DNA of 64,000 nt from assembly GCF_006175985.1 (NCBI RefSeq), contig NZ_SRSH01000009.1:122719-186718 (forward strand), in the 5' to 3' direction. The position numbers and the translations under genes are program-made. Positions 9,817 to 18,325 of the stretch are shown here, piece by piece. The stretch's first letter is position 1. Each line of letters begins with the position of its first letter. The DNA comes from Methylotetracoccus oryzae. Lineage in GTDB: Bacteria; Pseudomonadota; Gammaproteobacteria; Methylococcales; Methylococcaceae. Below the pieces are notes generated by a model. That model was not told where the DNA came from. It worked only from the letters and a program-made list of their open reading frames with translations, and searched no databases.

Positions 9817-10269
9817 TCACGGCCGGCCGTCCGTGCCGCGCCGCACCAGCCCATCCGCCCAACTGAGGATGGGTTGTAAGCGCGCTACAAGCAAACGCCG
9901 AGCGCCTGCAACATCCACCCAGCGGAACTCTTCGTGTTCGGCCCTGCCGAGTCGCGGATTGATGTGCAGTTCGACCTCCCCGTTCAACGATTCTGCCAGG
10001 TAATAGCGGGCAATCTTGCCGATCCCGTAGGGGGGCGTTTCCTGGAAGTCCTTGCCCCACCGAAACACCAGGTCGCGCAAACCGGCCTCTTCCCACACCT
10101 CGCGCTGAGCAGCCTGGAACGGATCCTCGCCCGGTTCAACCATGCCTTTGGGAAAATCCCAGTAGCTGAAGGCCCTCAGCAGCAGGTAGCGCGGTGTGTC
10201 GTCGCAGCGCCTCACCACGACGACGCCGGCCGACAAAAGGTACTCCTTGGAAGATTTGTTCGAAGTCAT
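9817..10269 (-). CDS. Nudix hydrolase, dinucleoside-tetraphosphatase type
   Basis: A 150-residue single-domain Nudix protein. The complete Nudix box G-x5-E-x7-R-E-x-x-E-E-x-G-x is present (G-M-V-E-P-G-E ... R-E-V-W-E-E-A-G-L), giving the metal site for hydrolysis of a nucleoside diphosphate linked to another group. The W-D-F-P-K-G context before the box is typical of bis(5'-nucleosyl)-tetraphosphatases of the MutT/ApaH-like group. No signal peptide. The start is the only Met before the box; no strong ribosome site is visible. It is divergent from the membrane-protein gene at 10364. RNA pyrophosphohydrolase (RppH) is less likely because the sequence outside the box does not resemble it. Confidence 0.85.
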   Translation of the reverse strand: MTSNKSSKEYLLSAGVVVVRRCDDTPRYLLLRAFSYWDFPKGMVEPGEDPFQAAQREVWEEAGLRDLVFRWGKDFQETPPYGIGKIARYYLAESLNGEVELHINPRLGRAEHEEFRWVDVAGARRLLVARLQPILSWADGLVRRGTDGRP

Positions 10270-10363
10270 AGGGCATCATACACGCTCGTATGCCGGGGGC
10301 CTTTGAGGCACCGGATCGGGGCCTGATTCATGGGGTGAGGACGCTTTCCTGATGGAGGTGCGA

Positions 10364-11110
10364 ATGCCTATCGCGCGTGTCGAAGCCGGTCGTGGCTGGT
10401 CCTGGGTAATCGAAGGGTTCGCGTTATTTCGCAGGGATCCGGCGATCTGGATCGGATGTCTGCTCGTCTATCTGCTCGCGGCATTGACTGTGTCGGCGGT
10501 GCCCGCAGTCGGGCCGCTGGCCTCCACCGCGCTGCAGACCGTGCTGCTTGCCGGCCTGCTGATTGGTTGCCGCGAGGTCGAGGGCGGCGGCAGGCTGACC
10601 TTTTCCCATCTGCTCTCGGGGTGGCGAGCACAGGGCAAGGCACTGGTCGTGCTGGGCATCATCGTTGCGACGGGATGGTTCGCTGTCCTCTTGGTGATGT
10701 ACGCTCCTTTTGCGGCCATGATGGGTATGGGCTACTTCGGTTCGGCCCTGACGGAGACGCCGGAGTGGCCGGAGAGCCTGCCGGTTGATCTCGACCCGTC
10801 CATGATCTGGGCCTCCCTCGCGGTGTTGGCTGTAGCGCTGCTGCTCGCCGTACCGGTGGCCATGGCGACCTGGTTCGCGCCTGCGGTGATGGTGCTGCGC
10901 AACATCGGCGTCGCCGATGCCCTGAGGGCGAGCTTTCTCGGGTGTTGGCGCAACATCTGGCCCCTCAGCGTCTACACCTTGCTGCTGGTCCTCGCCGGCG
11001 TCATCGCCCTGATTCCGTTCGGGTTGGGATTCCTCGTCCTCGGGCCGGTGTGGGTTACGTCCTTCTACGCCTCCTACCGCGACATCTTCGGCGCGCCCGA
11101 TCGCCGGTAA
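10364..11110 (+). CDS. BPSS1780-family integral membrane protein
   Basis: 248 residues. The N-terminal segment A-R-V-E-A-G-R-G-W-x-W-I-x-E-G-F-x-L-F is the hallmark of the BPSS1780 family of proteobacterial membrane proteins. About five or six hydrophobic helices follow (roughly residues 30-60, 60-70, 95-125, 145-175, 200-240). ATG 10364 was chosen because GGAGGT is 5 bases upstream; the in-frame ATG at 10352 overlaps that ribosome site. The molecular function of the family is unknown. It stands alone, divergent from the Nudix gene. Confidence 0.8.
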   Translation: MPIARVEAGRGWSWVIEGFALFRRDPAIWIGCLLVYLLAALTVSAVPAVGPLASTALQTVLLAGLLIGCREVEGGGRLTFSHLLSGWRAQGKALVVLGIIVATGWFAVLLVMYAPFAAMMGMGYFGSALTETPEWPESLPVDLDPSMIWASLAVLAVALLLAVPVAMATWFAPAVMVLRNIGVADALRASFLGCWRNIWPLSVYTLLLVLAGVIALIPFGLGFLVLGPVWVTSFYASYRDIFGAPDRR

Positions 11111-11574
11111 GGACTCCTGCCGAAAGGGCGCATCATCCGTCTTCGGGGCGGGAAATTTTCCTTAATTCGCGCTTTGCCGCGATGGCCGCCAACACCTTTC
11201 GACATGCCGTCTCCGGTGTCCGGCGCGGCCGTTGATCGCGTCCGGCAGACCGCGGTGTGTCAAAGATCGTATGCCGTGCGTCAAAGGGCTCAGCCTCGTC
11301 GCGTCCCGGTTGCGCAAGGGGTTCTGCCCGCCTTTCACCATGCGGTGCTGCGAAGGTGGCATGGCGCCTGCATATATTTGCAGTGCATAACCTCAACTTG
11401 CATCGCGGCGGTTGCTGAAACGGGTTACCCGGAAACGGGAACTCGTTCCCTCGACAGCCGCTTTTTTTTTGCGGGCTTACAGGTTAATGTGTGCGCCCAA
11501 GGGGAAGCGGGCGATCCGCGTGCCCCGATGAATCGTTGTTCGTTGCATTTGCAAACAGAAAAAGAGGGGATGTT
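11111..11574. other. Non-coding stretch before the cytochrome c gene
   Basis: About 464 bases with no convincing coding frame. The right part holds a branched terminator-like structure with a T9 run (11408-11470). About 105 bases then separate it from the cytochrome ATG. The source of any transcript ending there is unclear, since the membrane-protein gene stops 300 bases upstream. Confidence 0.4.
11408..11470 (+). terminator. Branched terminator-like element with T9 tract
   Basis: Outer stem GCGGTTG (11408-11414) with CAGCCGC (11455-11461, one G-T pair) closes two inner hairpins: CGGG/CCCG (11421-11431) and GGGAA-CTCG-TTCCC (11437-11450). A run of nine T follows directly (11462-11470). The three-way shape is unusual for a simple terminator and may be a regulatory leader. 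Confidence 0.55.
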
Positions 11575-11985
11575 ATGCGTAAGATCACCAGGACGGCGCC
11601 TATTACTGGTTTGACCGCCATCAGCGCTCTTGTTTTCGCCATTGGTATGCAGTCTCCGGCGCAGGCCCAGGAAGCGCCTTACAAGGTCGATGGCAACAAG
11701 GTCGACAAGGCCACGCTCTCGGGCTACAAGCTCTACACGCGTGAGCGTTGCGAAACCTGCCACGGCCAGACGGCCGAGGGTGGCGGAGCTTTCCCAAGTC
11801 TCGTCGCCGCGTTGAAGAACATCACGAAGGAGCAATTCGTCGCCACAGTGACGAATGGCAAGGGCGCGATGCCTTCATACAAGGACAATACCAAGGTCAT
11901 GGAAGGCATCGACGGACTCTATGCCTACGTGAAGGGCCGCTCGGACGGGGCAGTTCCGGCCGGCAAGCTCGAAGAGTTGCCGTAA
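11575..11985 (+). CDS. Small periplasmic c-type cytochrome
   Basis: 136 residues with a Sec signal ending A-Q-A near residue 32. One haem-binding motif C-E-T-C-H lies at residues 59-63 and the likely distal ligand Met99 in G-A-M-P-S. The spacing and the motif Y-K-V-D-G-N-K-V-D-x-x-T-L-x-G resemble small class I cytochromes near PQQ-dependent alcohol dehydrogenases, but no such dehydrogenase is in this window. ATG 11575 is preceded by AGAGGGG and starts the signal peptide; an upstream in-frame extension lacks both. It probably transfers electrons in the periplasm. The gene is monocistronic and convergent with uvrD. Confidence 0.85.
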   Translation: MRKITRTAPITGLTAISALVFAIGMQSPAQAQEAPYKVDGNKVDKATLSGYKLYTRERCETCHGQTAEGGGAFPSLVAALKNITKEQFVATVTNGKGAMPSYKDNTKVMEGIDGLYAYVKGRSDGAVPAGKLEELP

Positions 11986-11994
11986 TCGACCCTT

Positions 11995-12014
11995 GGCCGG
12001 GTCCATTCCCGGCC
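11995..12014. terminator. Hairpin between convergent cytochrome and uvrD genes
   Basis: Perfect 7-bp stem GGCCGGG / CCCGGCC with a 6-base loop, filling the 30-base gap between the two stop codons. No T-tract on either strand; position suggests a bidirectional terminator. Confidence 0.5.
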
Positions 12015-12015
12015 G

Positions 12016-14181
12016 TCAGAGTGGCTGAAGCTTGGCGTAGGCCAGCATCAGCCATTTGGCGCCCGCTTCGGCAAAGTTCACCTGGACTCTAGCCTGGGCG
12101 CCTACCCCCTCCTGTTGCAGGATTACGCCTTCGCCGAACTTGGCGTGCTGCACCCGCTGGCCAAGCCGGAGTCCGGTTTCGCCGGGAACGGGGCTTGCCC
12201 TGGTCGGTCCCAGACCTACGGCCGGCCTTGCTATCGTGCCCCTCAGCCGCACTTCCTCTAGTTGTTCTGCCGGGATTTCCCGAATAAACCGCGACGGTCT
12301 GGGGTAGGTTTCCTTGCCGTAGAGGCGGCGACATTCCGCGTGGGTGAGGTACAGTTTTTTCCGCGCTCGGGTGATGCCGACGTAACAGAGTCGGCGCTCC
12401 TCTTCCAGTCGGCCCGGCTCTTCCAGTGACTGCAGACTGGGAAAGAGTCCTTCCTCCATGCCGACCATAAACACCAGATCAAATTCCAGGCCCTTCGCGG
12501 CATGCAGCGTCATCAGCTGGACACAGTCCTGAAATGCGTCCGCCTGGTTCTCGCCCGCCTCGAGGGAGGCATGCGCGAGGAACTGGTCCAGTCTACCCAG
12601 TTCTTCGTCGAGGGGTTCAGTCTCGAATTGCCGCGCGGCGTTGACTAGTTCGTCCAGATTCTCCAGTCGCGCTTCGGCCTGCTCGCCCTGCTCTTTGCGG
12701 TAGTGATCCAGTAGCCCGCTCCGCGCGATCACTCGCTGCACCTGCTCCCACAAGGGCAACTCCGCGATCTCGTCGGCCAGGGCCCGGATCAATCCGATGA
12801 AGCCGGCCAGCGGCGTCCGGGCCCGAGCCGCAAGCCCCGGGTCGTAGCACAACCGCTCGGTCGCTTCCCATAAGGAGATGCTTTCCTGCCTCGCCAGATC
12901 GCGGATCAGGTCCAGTGTCTTGGCGCCGATGCCGCGCACCGGTGTGTTGATGATCCGTTCCAGCGACGGATCGTTGCCACGGTGGGCCACCAATCGCAGA
13001 TAGGCCAGGGCATCCTTGATCTCGGCCCGCTCGAAAAATCGCAGTCCACCGTAAACGCGATAGGGGATGCCCATCGCAACGAGCTTCTCTTCAAGCTGGC
13101 GGGATTGTGCGTTGGACCGATAAAGGATGGCGGCCTCGGCGCGCCGGTTGCCGTTCTCGATCGACTGGCGGATGCGTTCGACGACGAAGTGGGCCTCTTC
13201 GGTTTCGTTGAACGCGTCGTAGACCGAGATCGGTTCGCCGACACTCCCCTGGGTCCAGAGGGTCTTGCCGAGACGACCCTCGTTGTGTCCGATCAGCGCA
13301 TTCGCGGCTTTCAGGATCGTGTCGGTCGAGCGGTAGTTCTGTTCCAGTCGCACCAGTCGGTGGTCGGGGTAGTCTTTCTGGAAGCTGAACAGGTTCTCGA
13401 TCTTGGCGCCGCGCCAGCCATAAATAGACTGGTCGTCGTCGCCGACGACGAACAGGTTCTGGCGTTCGCGCGTCAGCAGCCGTAACCAGGCGTACTGGAT
13501 CTTGTTGGTGTCCTGGAACTCGTCGACCAAAACGTAGTGGAACCGCCGCTGGTAATGCGCGAGCGTCTCAGGGTCGTCGCGCAGCAATTCGTGCACGCGC
13601 AACAGGAGTTCGGCGAAGTCGACCAGCCCGCTGCGGGTGCAGGCGTCCTCGTAGGCCCGATAGATCCGCTGCAGTTCGACCTGGTGCGGGTCGTAGGTCT
13701 CCGGGAGGTGACGCGCGCGCCGGCCTTCGTCCTTGCAGCCGTTGATGAACCATTGGATCTGGCGGGGCGGCCAGCGCGCCTCATCGAGGTCCAGCGTTTT
13801 CAGGATGCGCCGGATCAGGCGGTACTGGTCGTCCGAGTCGAGGATCTGAAAGGCGTCGGGGAGTCCGGCGTCGCGGGCATGTCGGCGCAGCAGGCGATGG
13901 GCAATGCCATGGAAGGTGCCCATCCACAGGTCGCGTGCGCTGATGCCCAGCAGCGCTTCGATGCGGCCCCGCATCTCCGTCGCGGCCTTGTTGGTGAAGG
14001 TGACCGCGAGGACGCCGTGGGGCGGGATTTCCTCGGCCCGCATCAGCCAGGCGATGCGGTGGACCAGCACCCGCGTCTTGCCACTGCCTGCGCCGGCCAG
14101 CACCAGCAGTGAGGCTTCCGGCGACGTGACCGCCTCACGTTGGGCATCGTTTAACGGGGCGATGATCGGGGTGATATCCAT
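12016..14181 (-). CDS. uvrD: DNA helicase II (UvrD/Rep, superfamily 1)
   Basis: 721 residues, the usual length for UvrD, a 3'-to-5' helicase in nucleotide-excision and mismatch repair. The Q-motif region (L-N-D-A-Q-R-E-A-V) and Walker A A-G-A-G-S-G-K-T lie near residues 10-37. Motif Ia is T-F-T-N-K-A-A; motif II (D-E-x-x) reads V-D-E-F-Q-D-T; motif III is G-D-D-D-Q-S-I-Y-G-W-R-G-A. Motif IV (L-E-Q-N-Y-R-S) and motifs V/VI (H-A-A-K-G-L-E, Y-V-G-I-T-R-A) are also present. The C-terminus carries the UvrD tail with a tudor-like end. The start ATG 14181 gives the standard N-terminus although no strong ribosome site is visible. UvrD is preferred over Rep because of the C-terminal extension. Confidence 0.95.
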   Translation of the reverse strand: MDITPIIAPLNDAQREAVTSPEASLLVLAGAGSGKTRVLVHRIAWLMRAEEIPPHGVLAVTFTNKAATEMRGRIEALLGISARDLWMGTFHGIAHRLLRRHARDAGLPDAFQILDSDDQYRLIRRILKTLDLDEARWPPRQIQWFINGCKDEGRRARHLPETYDPHQVELQRIYRAYEDACTRSGLVDFAELLLRVHELLRDDPETLAHYQRRFHYVLVDEFQDTNKIQYAWLRLLTRERQNLFVVGDDDQSIYGWRGAKIENLFSFQKDYPDHRLVRLEQNYRSTDTILKAANALIGHNEGRLGKTLWTQGSVGEPISVYDAFNETEEAHFVVERIRQSIENGNRRAEAAILYRSNAQSRQLEEKLVAMGIPYRVYGGLRFFERAEIKDALAYLRLVAHRGNDPSLERIINTPVRGIGAKTLDLIRDLARQESISLWEATERLCYDPGLAARARTPLAGFIGLIRALADEIAELPLWEQVQRVIARSGLLDHYRKEQGEQAEARLENLDELVNAARQFETEPLDEELGRLDQFLAHASLEAGENQADAFQDCVQLMTLHAAKGLEFDLVFMVGMEEGLFPSLQSLEEPGRLEEERRLCYVGITRARKKLYLTHAECRRLYGKETYPRPSRFIREIPAEQLEEVRLRGTIARPAVGLGPTRASPVPGETGLRLGQRVQHAKFGEGVILQQEGVGAQARVQVNFAEAGAKWLMLAYAKLQPL

Positions 14182-14267
14182 GTGGCTATTCTACGAATGC
14201 GGCTTGCGCAAACTCAATGAAGCAAGGAAAATCCGGGCGTTTAACCACCGCACGAGGAATCGCGAAG

Positions 14268-14522
14268 ATGGCCTTCGATTACAAGCGCATGCTCCACCGG
14301 GAACTCAATGTCGGGCTAAAGGAACGCCAGTTGCGTTATTATGCCGGCGCCGCGTCGGCATTCATTTCCGTGTTCCTGGGCAACGTGCTGCTGCTTCTGC
14401 TCGGGATCGTTCTGATCGCGACCGGTTACACCCGGTGGTGTCCGGTCTATTCCGGCATGAGCCGCAGTACGGTCGATCCGGCCGAGGAAGTCCCATCCGA
14501 ATCGGCGGGCTCTGTGCACTGA
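14268..14522 (+). CDS. DUF2892-type small membrane protein
   Basis: 84 residues. The pattern N-x-G-x-x-E-R-x-x-R-Y-x-x-G followed by a hydrophobic hairpin and T-G-Y-x-x-W-C-P-V-Y is that of DUF2892, the membrane domain found alone or fused to rhodanese (YgaP). Two membrane segments are predicted around residues 26-52. ATG 14268 was taken because ACGAGGA lies about 9 bases upstream; an earlier in-frame ATG at 14217 lacks a ribosome site. It is divergent from uvrD. Function unknown; some family members are linked to sulfur handling. Confidence 0.7.
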   Translation: MAFDYKRMLHRELNVGLKERQLRYYAGAASAFISVFLGNVLLLLLGIVLIATGYTRWCPVYSGMSRSTVDPAEEVPSESAGSVH

Positions 14523-14611
14523 ACGAGGGCTGCGGGCCGGAAGCGCTCCGCCGTATCGCGGGACCGGGTTTGCCCGTGGCGGCAATGCGACCGGGTCGCG
14601 CAACCCTCAGG

Positions 14612-15055
14612 TCAATCCTCCCTGCGGAACTCGCCATCGATAGTGCGCGTGTCGGCGCCGTTTCGGGACGCCGGTGCCAAGCCCGCGAAGCGGGTTTGGA
14701 GATGCCGCGCCATCCATGATCGCGACGGCGGCAGCAGACAGAACAGGGCCAGGACGTCGGTCAGGAGCCCGGGAACGACCAGTAGAATGCCGCCGGCGAT
14801 GACGAAAGCACTGTCCAGCAGTTCGCGTCCCGGTGACTGGCCGGCTGCAACGGCCTGCTGCACCCGGCTCCAGATAGTCCAGCTGCGGGACTGGAGGATT
14901 CTGGCACCGATGGCACCCGAGGCCAGCACCCAAAGCAACACTGCGGCGAAGCCGAACATCTGGCCGGCTCTCGCGATCAGATACAGTTCCAGCAGCGGCA
15001 GTCCGATCAGGATCCATAACGGGTAGCGACTGGAGAGCATGGCGTGAAGCCTCAT
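14612..15055 (-). CDS. fxsA: FxsA family membrane protein
   Basis: 147 residues. Three or four membrane segments and the family pattern P-L-L-E-L-Y-L-I-A, then G-x-L-L-V-V-P-G-x-L-T-D-V-L-G/A-x-x-x-L-L-P, followed by a polar tail, identify FxsA. In E. coli FxsA modifies F-plasmid phage T7 exclusion, but its ordinary function is not known. ATG 15055 sits at the start of the first hydrophobic stretch. It is divergent from cutA, with starts 26 bases apart, so the two promoters must overlap. Confidence 0.88.
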   Translation of the reverse strand: MRLHAMLSSRYPLWILIGLPLLELYLIARAGQMFGFAAVLLWVLASGAIGARILQSRSWTIWSRVQQAVAAGQSPGRELLDSAFVIAGGILLVVPGLLTDVLALFCLLPPSRSWMARHLQTRFAGLAPASRNGADTRTIDGEFRRED

Positions 15056-15081
15056 TGGCGATCGTGGCAGGGGAGTAGGGT

Positions 15082-15417
15082 GTGAGCAGCGATTTCTGCA
15101 TCGTCCTGGCCAGTTGCCCGGATGACGAGACGGCGAAGACGCTGGCCGAGGGACTGATTGGCCACAGCCTGGCGGCGTGCGTGAATATTTTACCCGGAAT
15201 GACCTCGATTTATCGCTGGGAAGGTCGCCTCGAGCGGACTCGCGAGAGCCTGCTGTTGATCAAGACCCGCACCGACTGCTTCAGCGCATTGCGGGATTAT
15301 CTCGTCGCGAAGCATCCCTACGAGGTGCCCGAAATCGTTGCAGTGCCGATCGAGGCCGGGCTTCCCGCCTACCTGTCCTGGGTCGATGCGTCAGTCGCAC
15401 CGGGGGGGGCGCCATGA
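15082..15417 (+). CDS. cutA: Divalent-cation tolerance protein CutA
   Basis: 111 residues, the usual length for this trimeric ferredoxin-like protein implicated in copper tolerance. The motifs A-x-x-L-A-E-G-L-I, A-A-C-V-N-I-L-P, Y-R-W-E-G-x-L-E and the C-terminal H-P-Y-E-V-P-E-I are all present. The start is GTG 15082. The stop codon overlaps the dsbD start by 4 bases (ATGA), so the two are translationally coupled; a cutA-dsbD order also occurs in enterobacteria. Confidence 0.93.
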   Translation: MSSDFCIVLASCPDDETAKTLAEGLIGHSLAACVNILPGMTSIYRWEGRLERTRESLLLIKTRTDCFSALRDYLVAKHPYEVPEIVAVPIEAGLPAYLSWVDASVAPGGAP

Positions 15418-17672
15418 TCCTCCGTTGGCTGTTCTTGCTGGCCACGTGCGTTCCGGGTTTCGGGATGGCGGCCGTATTGCCGGTCGACGAGGCGTTCAAG
15501 TTGAGCGCCGTCTACGATGTGTCCGGGGAGGCTCGCGTGTCCTGGGTCGTGGCCGACGGCTACTATCTCTATCGCGACAAATTCAAGTTCACCTCGCAGT
15601 CCGACGGCGTGGTCCTCGGCCCACCGATCCTGCCGCCCGCCAAGCAGAAACAGGATGAGTTCTTTGGCCTGATCGAGACCTATCGCGGGCAGTTCGACGT
15701 TCGCGTGCCGGTTGCACCGTCCGGCTCCTTTGCGGGTCCCCTGCGTCTCGAGATCCGTTTTCAGGGCTGCGCCGACGCCGGCATCTGCTATCCGCCACAG
15801 CGCCGCAGCGTCGAGTTGGCAATGGCCGACGCGCCCACGTCGCTTCCCGAGCAGGGGGCATCGGTCACCAGTCGACTGACCGATGCGTTTCGAGCCCTGG
15901 GGCTGAAGTCCGGACCCGCCGAGTTACTGCCTGCGGACGAAGCATTCCGCGTGTTGGCCGAGGTCACTGGGCCGGACATGGTGCACCTGTCGTGGCGCAT
16001 CGCCGACGGGTACTACCTCTATCGGGAGAAATTCAAGGTAACGGTCGTTGCCCCGCCCGCCGTCCACCTCGGCGAGTATCGCGTGCCTCGCGGTGAACCC
16101 AAGCATGATGACGAGTTCGGCGACGTCGAGGTTTTTCATCAGGATGTCGGCTTCGATCTGCCGCTGGTTCGCGCGGATGCGCAAGGTGTGCGGGTACGAC
16201 TGCAGGTCGCTTTTCAAGGCTGCGCGGATCGAGGGGTTTGCTATCCGCCGATGGAAAAGACGCTGGACCTGGACCTTCCGGAGCGGACGGCACCCGCGGC
16301 CGGTGCGGAGTTGCCCACGGCGGGCGGGTCCATCCCGGCCATCGGGGAACCCGCCGTCGCGGAGCATGATCGGATCGCGCAGGCGCTCAAGGACCGGTCA
16401 CTGGGTGCGACCATGGTGTCGTTCCTCGGCTTTGGATTGTTGCTGGCCTTTACGCCCTGCATCTTTCCGATGATCCCGATACTGTCGGGCATCATCGTCG
16501 GACATGGCGCCACCATCACGACCGGTCGCGCCTTCTCGCTGTCGCTGGCGTATGTGCTGGCGTCAGCGGCGGCCTACACCGTCTTCGGCGTGCTCGCAGG
16601 GCTGTTCGGCAGCAATCTCCAGGCGGCTTTCCAGGCGCCCTGGGTGATCGTCGCGTTCAGCGCGCTGTTCGTGCTGCTGGCCTGTTCGATGTTCGGGTTT
16701 TTCACCCTCCATCTGCCCGTTGCCCTCCAGTCCCGCATCGCGGCCCTCAGTTCCCGGCAAAAACATGGAACGCTTCTGGGGTCGGCCGTCATGGGCGCGC
16801 TGTCGGCGCTCGTCGTGGGGCCTTGCGTTGCGGCTCCGCTGGCCGGTGCCCTGATCTACATCGGTCAGACCGGTGATGCGTGGCTCGGCGGCGCGGCGCT
16901 GTTTTCGCTCGGTATCGGGATGGGGGTTCCGTTGCTGTTGCTCGGGGCCTCGGCCGGCACGCTGTTGCCAAGAGCCGGTGTCTGGATGAACGGCGTCAAA
17001 GCGGTATTCGGCGTGGGGCTGCTTGCGGTCGCAGTCTGGCTGCTGGAGCGAGTGATTCCGGCGCCGGCGGCCATGATCCTGTGGAGCATGCTGCTGATCA
17101 TTCCCGCAATCTACCTTCGCGCGCTCGACCCGCTGCCAGCCGCCGTGTCAGGCTGGCACCGGCTCTGGAAAGGGGTTGGCGTCGTGATGCTGGTCTACGG
17201 CGTGTTGATGTTGCTGGGTGTCGCCGCGGACAATCACGATCCGCTGCAACCCCTGCGCGGCCTGTTGGCGCAGTCGGCGCGGCAGGAGTCGGCGGCCCGT
17301 GTGTCATTCGTTCGAGTGCGGGATGGTGCCGACCTCGATGCGCGCCTCGCAGAAGCCCGTGCGCGCGGGCAATGGGTGATGCTCGACTACTACGCCGACT
17401 GGTGCATTTCCTGCCAGGAGATGGAGCGCAACACGTTTGCGAATCCCCGCGTCGTCGAGGCCTTGGCTGGTCTGCTGCCGCTCCAGGCGGATGTGACTGC
17501 GAACGGTCCGGCAGACCAGGCGCTGCTGCAGCGGTTCGGCCTGGTAGGGCCTCCGGCAACACTATTTTTTGGGCCGGACGGACGGGAGCATGCCGCCCGC
17601 CGAATCATCGGCTACCTTGGGCCCGAGGAGTTCCTGAAGCATGTGCGAGAGGCGTTCACCGATGCGCGCTAA
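15414..17672 (+). CDS. dsbD: Thiol:disulfide interchange protein DsbD with two N-terminal alpha domains
   Basis: 752 residues, against about 565-600 for typical DsbD. DsbD carries electrons from cytoplasmic thioredoxin across the membrane to periplasmic partners. After a signal peptide (residues 1-20) there are two successive nDsbD domains: one with G-C-A-D-A-G-I-C-Y-P-P (Cys119 and Cys125), one with G-C-A-D-R-G-V-C-Y-P-P (Cys270 and Cys276). Both retain the redox pair. The membrane domain (about 335-600) has Cys349 in T-P-C-I-F-P-M and Cys471 in G-P-C-V-A-A-P. The C-terminal thioredoxin domain has W-C-I-S-C (Cys664, Cys667). The start overlaps the cutA stop. All eight expected functional cysteines are present, so the duplication looks functional. 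Confidence 0.95.
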   Translation: MILRWLFLLATCVPGFGMAAVLPVDEAFKLSAVYDVSGEARVSWVVADGYYLYRDKFKFTSQSDGVVLGPPILPPAKQKQDEFFGLIETYRGQFDVRVPVAPSGSFAGPLRLEIRFQGCADAGICYPPQRRSVELAMADAPTSLPEQGASVTSRLTDAFRALGLKSGPAELLPADEAFRVLAEVTGPDMVHLSWRIADGYYLYREKFKVTVVAPPAVHLGEYRVPRGEPKHDDEFGDVEVFHQDVGFDLPLVRADAQGVRVRLQVAFQGCADRGVCYPPMEKTLDLDLPERTAPAAGAELPTAGGSIPAIGEPAVAEHDRIAQALKDRSLGATMVSFLGFGLLLAFTPCIFPMIPILSGIIVGHGATITTGRAFSLSLAYVLASAAAYTVFGVLAGLFGSNLQAAFQAPWVIVAFSALFVLLACSMFGFFTLHLPVALQSRIAALSSRQKHGTLLGSAVMGALSALVVGPCVAAPLAGALIYIGQTGDAWLGGAALFSLGIGMGVPLLLLGASAGTLLPRAGVWMNGVKAVFGVGLLAVAVWLLERVIPAPAAMILWSMLLIIPAIYLRALDPLPAAVSGWHRLWKGVGVVMLVYGVLMLLGVAADNHDPLQPLRGLLAQSARQESAARVSFVRVRDGADLDARLAEARARGQWVMLDYYADWCISCQEMERNTFANPRVVEALAGLLPLQADVTANGPADQALLQRFGLVGPPATLFFGPDGREHAARRIIGYLGPEEFLKHVREAFTDAR

Positions 17673-18198
17673 GCTACTCCTGATCCTTTTTGCCGGTGCT
17701 GCCTTCGGTGCCGGTCTCTGGGGGTTCCGTTACGTTTCTCAGGGCACGCTCACGGTGCCGACGCCCGCGTCCGCCGGGACACTGTCCGACATCGCGTTTC
17801 CCGATGTGACGGGAAAAATGCGAAGTCTTTCCGAGTGGTCCGGCAAGATACTCATCGTGAACTTCTGGGCAACCTGGTGTCCGCCGTGCAAGGAGGAAAT
17901 GCCCGAGTTCGATCGGCTTCAGCAGGAGTTCGGATCGCGGGGCATCCAGTTTCTCGGCGTCGCTCTCGAAGACGGCGATGCCGTGCGGGCTTATCTGCAA
18001 CACAAGCCGGTCGGGTATCCGATCCTGATCGGCGAAGCCGGTGGCACGGAATGGGCCGAAACCTTGGGGAATACGCTGCAGGTGTTGCCATTCACCGTGA
18101 TCTTCGATGGCGCGGGGCGCGTCGTGCAAACCAAGGCCGGGCCTTACAAGCGTAGCGAACTGACCGAATTGTTCGGGCGTCTGCTCGGTCCGAACTGA
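17662..18198 (+). CDS. TlpA-like membrane-anchored thioredoxin
   Basis: 178 residues. An N-terminal hydrophobic anchor (about 5-25) precedes a periplasmic thioredoxin fold with N-F-W-A-T-W-C-P-P-C and the cis-Pro region V-L-P-F-T. This is the TlpA/ResA/CcmG class of thiol reductases that act on cytochrome c maturation or other periplasmic thiols. It overlaps the end of dsbD by 11 bases; DsbD is the expected electron donor. ATG 17662 gives the anchor; an in-frame ATG at 17641 would add a charged leader. The exact client is not visible. Confidence 0.9.
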   Translation: MRAKLLLILFAGAAFGAGLWGFRYVSQGTLTVPTPASAGTLSDIAFPDVTGKMRSLSEWSGKILIVNFWATWCPPCKEEMPEFDRLQQEFGSRGIQFLGVALEDGDAVRAYLQHKPVGYPILIGEAGGTEWAETLGNTLQVLPFTVIFDGAGRVVQTKAGPYKRSELTELFGRLLGPN

Positions 18199-18325
18199 GT
18201 CCGTTGTGACCGAAAATGACCGCTGCGAGTGAAGATCGCGCATTTTCTGGACAGTTCTCGTCTTTTTGGGCAAAATTTGCGCCGCTTCGAAGCTCAACTG
18301 CGCGACAAGAATTACTATAACTGCA

